From assembly GCA_023397675.1 (NCBI GenBank), contig JAEWTV010000012.1, forward strand, positions 1 to 44,382: a stretch of DNA of 44,382 nt. The letters run 5' to 3'. The DNA is from Bacillota bacterium. GTDB taxonomy: Bacteria; Bacillota; Clostridia; Acetivibrionales; JANLFN01. A model generated the notes under the pieces. The model searched no databases. It was not told the origin of the DNA and saw nothing but the letters and a program-made list of their open reading frames with translations. Shown here piece by piece: positions 41,244 through 44,382 of this stretch. The stretch's first letter is position 1; each line of letters starts with the position of its first letter. Made by a program: the position numbers and the translations under genes.

Positions 41244-43193
41244 TTATTTCTTTCCTGCTTTAACAATCTGCTCGAAATCATCAGCTTTAAGGCTTGCTCC
41301 GCCAACAAGACCGCCATCTATGTCAGACATCGCGAAGAGGTCAGACGCATTAGCAGCGTTAACACTTCCGCCGTACTGGATTGTAACGTAATCAGCAGCA
41401 TCTTTTCCATAAACTTCGTTTACAGTCTGTCTAATTATTGAGCAAACTTCGTTTGCCTGTTCGTTAGTTGCTGTCTTGCCAGTACCTATTGCCCAGATTG
41501 GCTCATAAGCAATTACCAGTGTCTTAACCTGTTCAGCAGTAAGTCCAAGTAAAGCAATCTTAACCTGGTATCTTACGAGGTCTGCAGTAACTCCCTGTTC
41601 CCTCTGTGCGAGTGATTCACCAACACAGATAATAGGCTTTAGGCCGTACTTGAATGCTGAATGAACCTTCTTATTAACTGTTTCGTCAGTTTCTGCAAAA
41701 TACTGTCTTCTTTCAGAGTGTCCGATTACTACATATTCTACTCCAAGATCAACAAGCATAGGGCCTGAAACTTCGCCTGTGTATGCTCCTTTTTCTTCCC
41801 AGTGAAGATTCTGAGCGCCAATCTTGATGTTTGATCCTTCAGCTGCCTTTATTGCTGCAGGGAGGCAAACAAACGGTACAACTGCAACAACCTCAGCTTC
41901 TGCACCTTTAACTTTATCCTTTAAAGCTGTAATAAATTCTCCGGTCTCCTTTGGAGTCTTATTCATTTTCCAGTTTCCTGCTATATTTTTTCTTCTCATA
42001 TTCTTATCCATAAGTACATCTATACCTGGAAGTACCTTTCCTTCAAGGAATTCCAGGGATGCTCCCCCTCCAGTTGAAATATGTGTAATCTTATCTGCAT
42101 AACCCAGCTGTTCTACTGCTGCAGCAGAATCTCCTCCACCAACTATTGAAACAGCTGATGATTCGGCAACCGCTCTTGCTATTTCGCGGGTACCTGCAGC
42201 AAAGTTCGGGAATTCGAATACTCCCATAGGTCCATTCCAAATAACGGTTTTAGCCTTGCTAATAACCTTTGAAAATTTCTCTATTGTAAGGGAACCTATA
42301 TCCATTCCCATCCAGCCATCAGGCATTGCATCTGAAGGTACATATTTGAATTCAGTGTCATTCTTGAATTCCTTACCAACTATACTTCCTATAGGAAGCA
42401 TGAGGTTAACGCCCTTCTTTTCTGCCTTTTCCATTATTGATTTTGCAAGATCCAACTTATCTTCTTCACATATTGAGTTACCTATCTTGTAACCCTTTGC
42501 CTTGAGGAAGGTATAAGCCATACCGCCGCCGATTATAAGTGAATCAACCTTATCAAGGAGGTTTTCAATAACCTTTATCTTATCTGAAACCTTTGCACCG
42601 CCAAGTATTGCAACAAACGGCCTTTCTGGGTTTTCAAGAGCCTTACCCATGAATTCGATTTCTTTCTTTATAAGGTATCCTGAAACTGCAGGCAGATAAT
42701 CAGCAAGACCTGCTGTTGAAGCATGAGCTCTATGAGCAGTACCAAATGCATCATTTACAAATATTTCTGCAAGACTTGCAAGTTCCTTTGCAAAAGCAGG
42801 ATCGTTCTTTTCTTCTTCCTTGTGGAATCTTACGTTTTCAAGCATAAGTATTTCGCCGTCCTTAAGAGCGGCAGCCTTAGCTTTTGCGTCAGGTCCGATA
42901 ACATCAGCAGCCATGATAACTTCTTTCTTAAGAAGTTCCCCAAGCCTCTTTGCTGTTGGCTTCATGCTGAATTTATCTTCAAATCCGTTCTTTGGTCTTC
43001 CCAGATGGGAAACAAGTATTGTCTTTGCTCCATTGTCTACAAGGTACTTAATTGTAGGAAGTGCACCAACTATTCTTTTGTCATCGGTAATATTTCTGTT
43101 TTCGTCCAGTGGTACGTTAAAGTCAACTCTTACAATGACCTTTTTACCTTTAACGTCAATGTCTTCAATAGTTTTTTTGTTTAACATTCCCAT
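41244..43193 (-). CDS. pgk-tpiA: Bifunctional phosphoglycerate kinase / triosephosphate isomerase fusion
   Basis: A 649-residue two-domain enzyme. Residues 1-398 are a full PGK: VRVDFNVPLDENRN, SHLGRPKNGFEDKFSMKPTA, VAILGGAKVSDKI, WNGPMGVFEFPNFAAG, and GGGDSAAAVEQLGYADKITH. Residues 399-649 are a full TIM: MRRKNIAGNWKMNKTPKETG, VIGHSERRQYFAETDE (His), YEPIWAIGTGKTATNEQANE (Glu), and IQYGGSVNAANASDLF. The junction reads VLMDKNMRRKN with no stop codon, and no ribosome binding site precedes the TIM methionine codon at 41999. PGK-TIM fusions are known in Thermotoga. The start ATG 43193 follows GGGAGAG. Confidence 0.93.
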   Translation of the reverse strand: MGMLNKKTIEDIDVKGKKVIVRVDFNVPLDENRNITDDKRIVGALPTIKYLVDNGAKTILVSHLGRPKNGFEDKFSMKPTAKRLGELLKKEVIMAADVIGPDAKAKAAALKDGEILMLENVRFHKEEEKNDPAFAKELASLAEIFVNDAFGTAHRAHASTAGLADYLPAVSGYLIKKEIEFMGKALENPERPFVAILGGAKVSDKIKVIENLLDKVDSLIIGGGMAYTFLKAKGYKIGNSICEEDKLDLAKSIMEKAEKKGVNLMLPIGSIVGKEFKNDTEFKYVPSDAMPDGWMGMDIGSLTIEKFSKVISKAKTVIWNGPMGVFEFPNFAAGTREIARAVAESSAVSIVGGGDSAAAVEQLGYADKITHISTGGGASLEFLEGKVLPGIDVLMDKNMRRKNIAGNWKMNKTPKETGEFITALKDKVKGAEAEVVAVVPFVCLPAAIKAAEGSNIKIGAQNLHWEEKGAYTGEVSGPMLVDLGVEYVVIGHSERRQYFAETDETVNKKVHSAFKYGLKPIICVGESLAQREQGVTADLVRYQVKIALLGLTAEQVKTLVIAYEPIWAIGTGKTATNEQANEVCSIIRQTVNEVYGKDAADYVTIQYGGSVNAANASDLFAMSDIDGGLVGGASLKADDFEQIVKAGKK

Positions 43194-43471
43194 AAGTTTT
43201 CACTCTCCCGGTATAATGTACGAAAAGCCTGTCTATATAATAGAATCGCTTTTCTTAACAAATTTTATAGCATTCTGATGGTAAATAAATTTTCTCCAAA
43301 TGGCTTCTGTATTATTCTTCTCCGCTTGGATAACCGTATACATTTTACATCTTTTTACCTTCTATTTCAATACTCTGAAATAAAATTATCTATTTTTTAA
43401 CAAAGTATTATTCCTTTACTAAAACAAAAAGTCCGGCATAAACCGGACTTTTTAATAATTTATATTCTGAA
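43194..43471. other. Spacer between gap and pgk-tpiA
   Basis: 278 bp, AT-rich, with the gap terminator at its lower-numbered end (43426-43453). It leaves room for a separate promoter of the fused gene, so gap is probably transcribed apart from it. No open frame or repeat of note. Confidence 0.45.
43426..43453 (-). terminator. Terminator of gap
   Basis: Perfect stem AAAAAGTCCGG / CCGGACTTTTT, loop CATAAA. Confidence 0.85.
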
Positions 43472-44382
43472 TTATTTAGCGTCTACGCTAGCCATGTGGA
43501 GAATGAGATCAACTACCTTGTTTGAATAACCCCATTCATTATCGTACCAGGAAACCAACTTAACGAAGTTTCCATTGAGTGCGATACCAGCGCCTGCATC
43601 AAAGATTGAAGTACGTGCATCGTGAATGAAGTCAGTTGAAACAACTGATTCTTCAGTGTATCCGAGGATACCCTTCAATTCATTTTCAGAAGCCTTCTTA
43701 ACAGCTGCTTTGATTTCATCGTAAGAAGCTGCTTTTTCAAGACGAACAGTCAGGTCAACAACTGATACGTCAGCTGTTGGTACTCTGAATGCCATACCTG
43801 TCAATTTGCCATTGAGTTCTGGAATAACCTTTCCAACGGCCTTTGCAGCACCAGTTGATGAAGGAATTATATTTCCGAGAATTGATCTGCCGCCTCTCCA
43901 GTCCTTATTGGAAGGAGCATCAACAGTCTTCTGAGTGTTTGTTGCAGCGTGTACTGTAGTCATCAAACCTTCGATAATTCCGAAGTTGTCATTGATAACC
44001 TTAGCAAGTGGAGCGAGACAGTTTGTAGTACATGATGCGTTTGATACGATTGTCTGATCCTTTGTGTACTTGCTGTTGTTAACGCCCATAACATACATTG
44101 GAGCATCTGCTGAAGGAGCACTGATAACAACTTTCTTAGCGCCGCCCTTAAGGTGAGCTGAAGCCTTTTCTGTAGTAGTGAATACGCCTGTTGATTCAAC
44201 AACGTAATCAGCACCAACGCTTGCCCATGGAATCTCTGCAGGATCCTTGGATGCGAAGAATGCAATTTCCTTACCGTTTACTATAACTTTACCATCTTTT
44301 GTTTCGATGGAACCTTTGAATTGACCATGTACAGTATCATACTTTAACATGTATTTCAAGTACTCCAAGTCAATAAACGGGT
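43472..44382 (-). CDS. gap: Glyceraldehyde-3-phosphate dehydrogenase, C-terminal part (start beyond the window)
   Basis: About 300 codons of GAPDH, open to the right edge. The visible reading continues as Pro-Phe-Ile-Asp ahead of LEYLKYMLKYDTVHGQF. The catalytic cysteine is in SNASCTTNCLAPLAKV, TVHAATNTQKTVD and GKLTGMAFRVPTADVSVVDL follow, and the C-terminal SWYDNEWGYSNKVVDLILHM. This oxidises glyceraldehyde-3-phosphate with NAD+ to 1,3-bisphosphoglycerate. Only the N-terminal nucleotide-binding half is missing. First of the glycolytic block gap, pgk-tpiA, gpmI, eno. Confidence 0.96.
   Translation of the reverse strand, partial: PFIDLEYLKYMLKYDTVHGQFKGSIETKDGKVIVNGKEIAFFASKDPAEIPWASVGADYVVESTGVFTTTEKASAHLKGGAKKVVISAPSADAPMYVMGVNNSKYTKDQTIVSNASCTTNCLAPLAKVINDNFGIIEGLMTTVHAATNTQKTVDAPSNKDWRGGRSILGNIIPSSTGAAKAVGKVIPELNGKLTGMAFRVPTADVSVVDLTVRLEKAASYDEIKAAVKKASENELKGILGYTEESVVSTDFIHDARTSIFDAGAGIALNGNFVKLVSWYDNEWGYSNKVVDLILHMASVDAK

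Noticed and set aside
1..44382. CRISPR array, prophage, toxin-antitoxin or restriction system
   Set aside because: No regularly spaced repeats, phage structural genes, nuclease-methylase pairs or toxin-antitoxin pairs were seen on either strand.

Overview
The window looks like the chromosome of a mesophilic, cellulose-degrading, spore-forming clostridium of the Ruminiclostridium type (C. cellulolyticum/papyrosolvens group). This is inferred from the AT-rich DNA, GGAGG ribosome binding sites, Firmicute-type operons, ExoI-like GH3 lipoproteins and abundant signalling genes. It is not a database match. Nothing here is an obvious prophage, CRISPR array or defence island; most of the window is ordinary chromosome with a few accessory stretches.

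Layout. 1-2746 (minus strand): a radical SAM (TIGR03960-like) / DUF2344 / ribonuclease G cluster, in which the radical SAM gene is split by what looks like one missing base. 2991-10978: small membrane proteins, a GH3 lipoprotein, a GC-richer mobile-element relic, a secreted orphan, a zinc-ribbon membrane protein, an M20 peptidase and a membrane-bound LuxR regulator. 11076-16146: hypothetical lipoprotein genes, a V4R sensor paired with a PAS-GGDEF diguanylate cyclase, and an AraC regulator with a transglutaminase-like protein. 16196-25632: tRNA-Pro(CGG), a FetAB-like metal exporter, a DUF2238 membrane protein, a chemoreceptor, a 5TM-GGDEF cyclase, a radical SAM / cyclase-repeat operon, and a MerR regulator divergent from DinB. 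25625-29588: an oxidoreductase, the second GH3 lipoprotein and a PilZ (YcgR-like) protein. 29644-34412: the ireB-ruvX-DUF1292 cluster with an inserted aldo/keto reductase, mtaB, an HPr-like protein lacking the usual histidine, and DUF523. 34684-44382 (minus strand): the lower-glycolysis/secG/rnr block, with gap (partial), a fused pgk-tpiA, gpmI, eno, secG, an HD-domain gene and rnr.

How the parts relate. c-di-GMP signalling is well represented: two GGDEF proteins with intact GGEEF and RxxD sites, and one PilZ receptor. A methyl-accepting chemotaxis protein lies between the two cyclases. The two GH3 lipoproteins are recent duplicates. The copy at 3313-5220 carries with it the divergent promoter and about 22 codons of the PilZ gene that sits intact beside the other copy. 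This shows that the 26.7-29.6 kb arrangement is ancestral and the 3.3-5.5 kb arrangement derived. The truncated PilZ remnant runs directly into GC-richer DNA resembling an insertion-sequence end. The glycolytic block contains an in-frame PGK-TIM fusion.

The most promising leads are the duplication with its PilZ scar, the one-base split of the radical SAM gene, the PGK-TIM fusion, the two-gene V4R/GGDEF sensor, the His-less HPr-like protein, and an intergenic region after rnr with five consecutive inverted repeats. I see no convincing wholly new multi-gene system.
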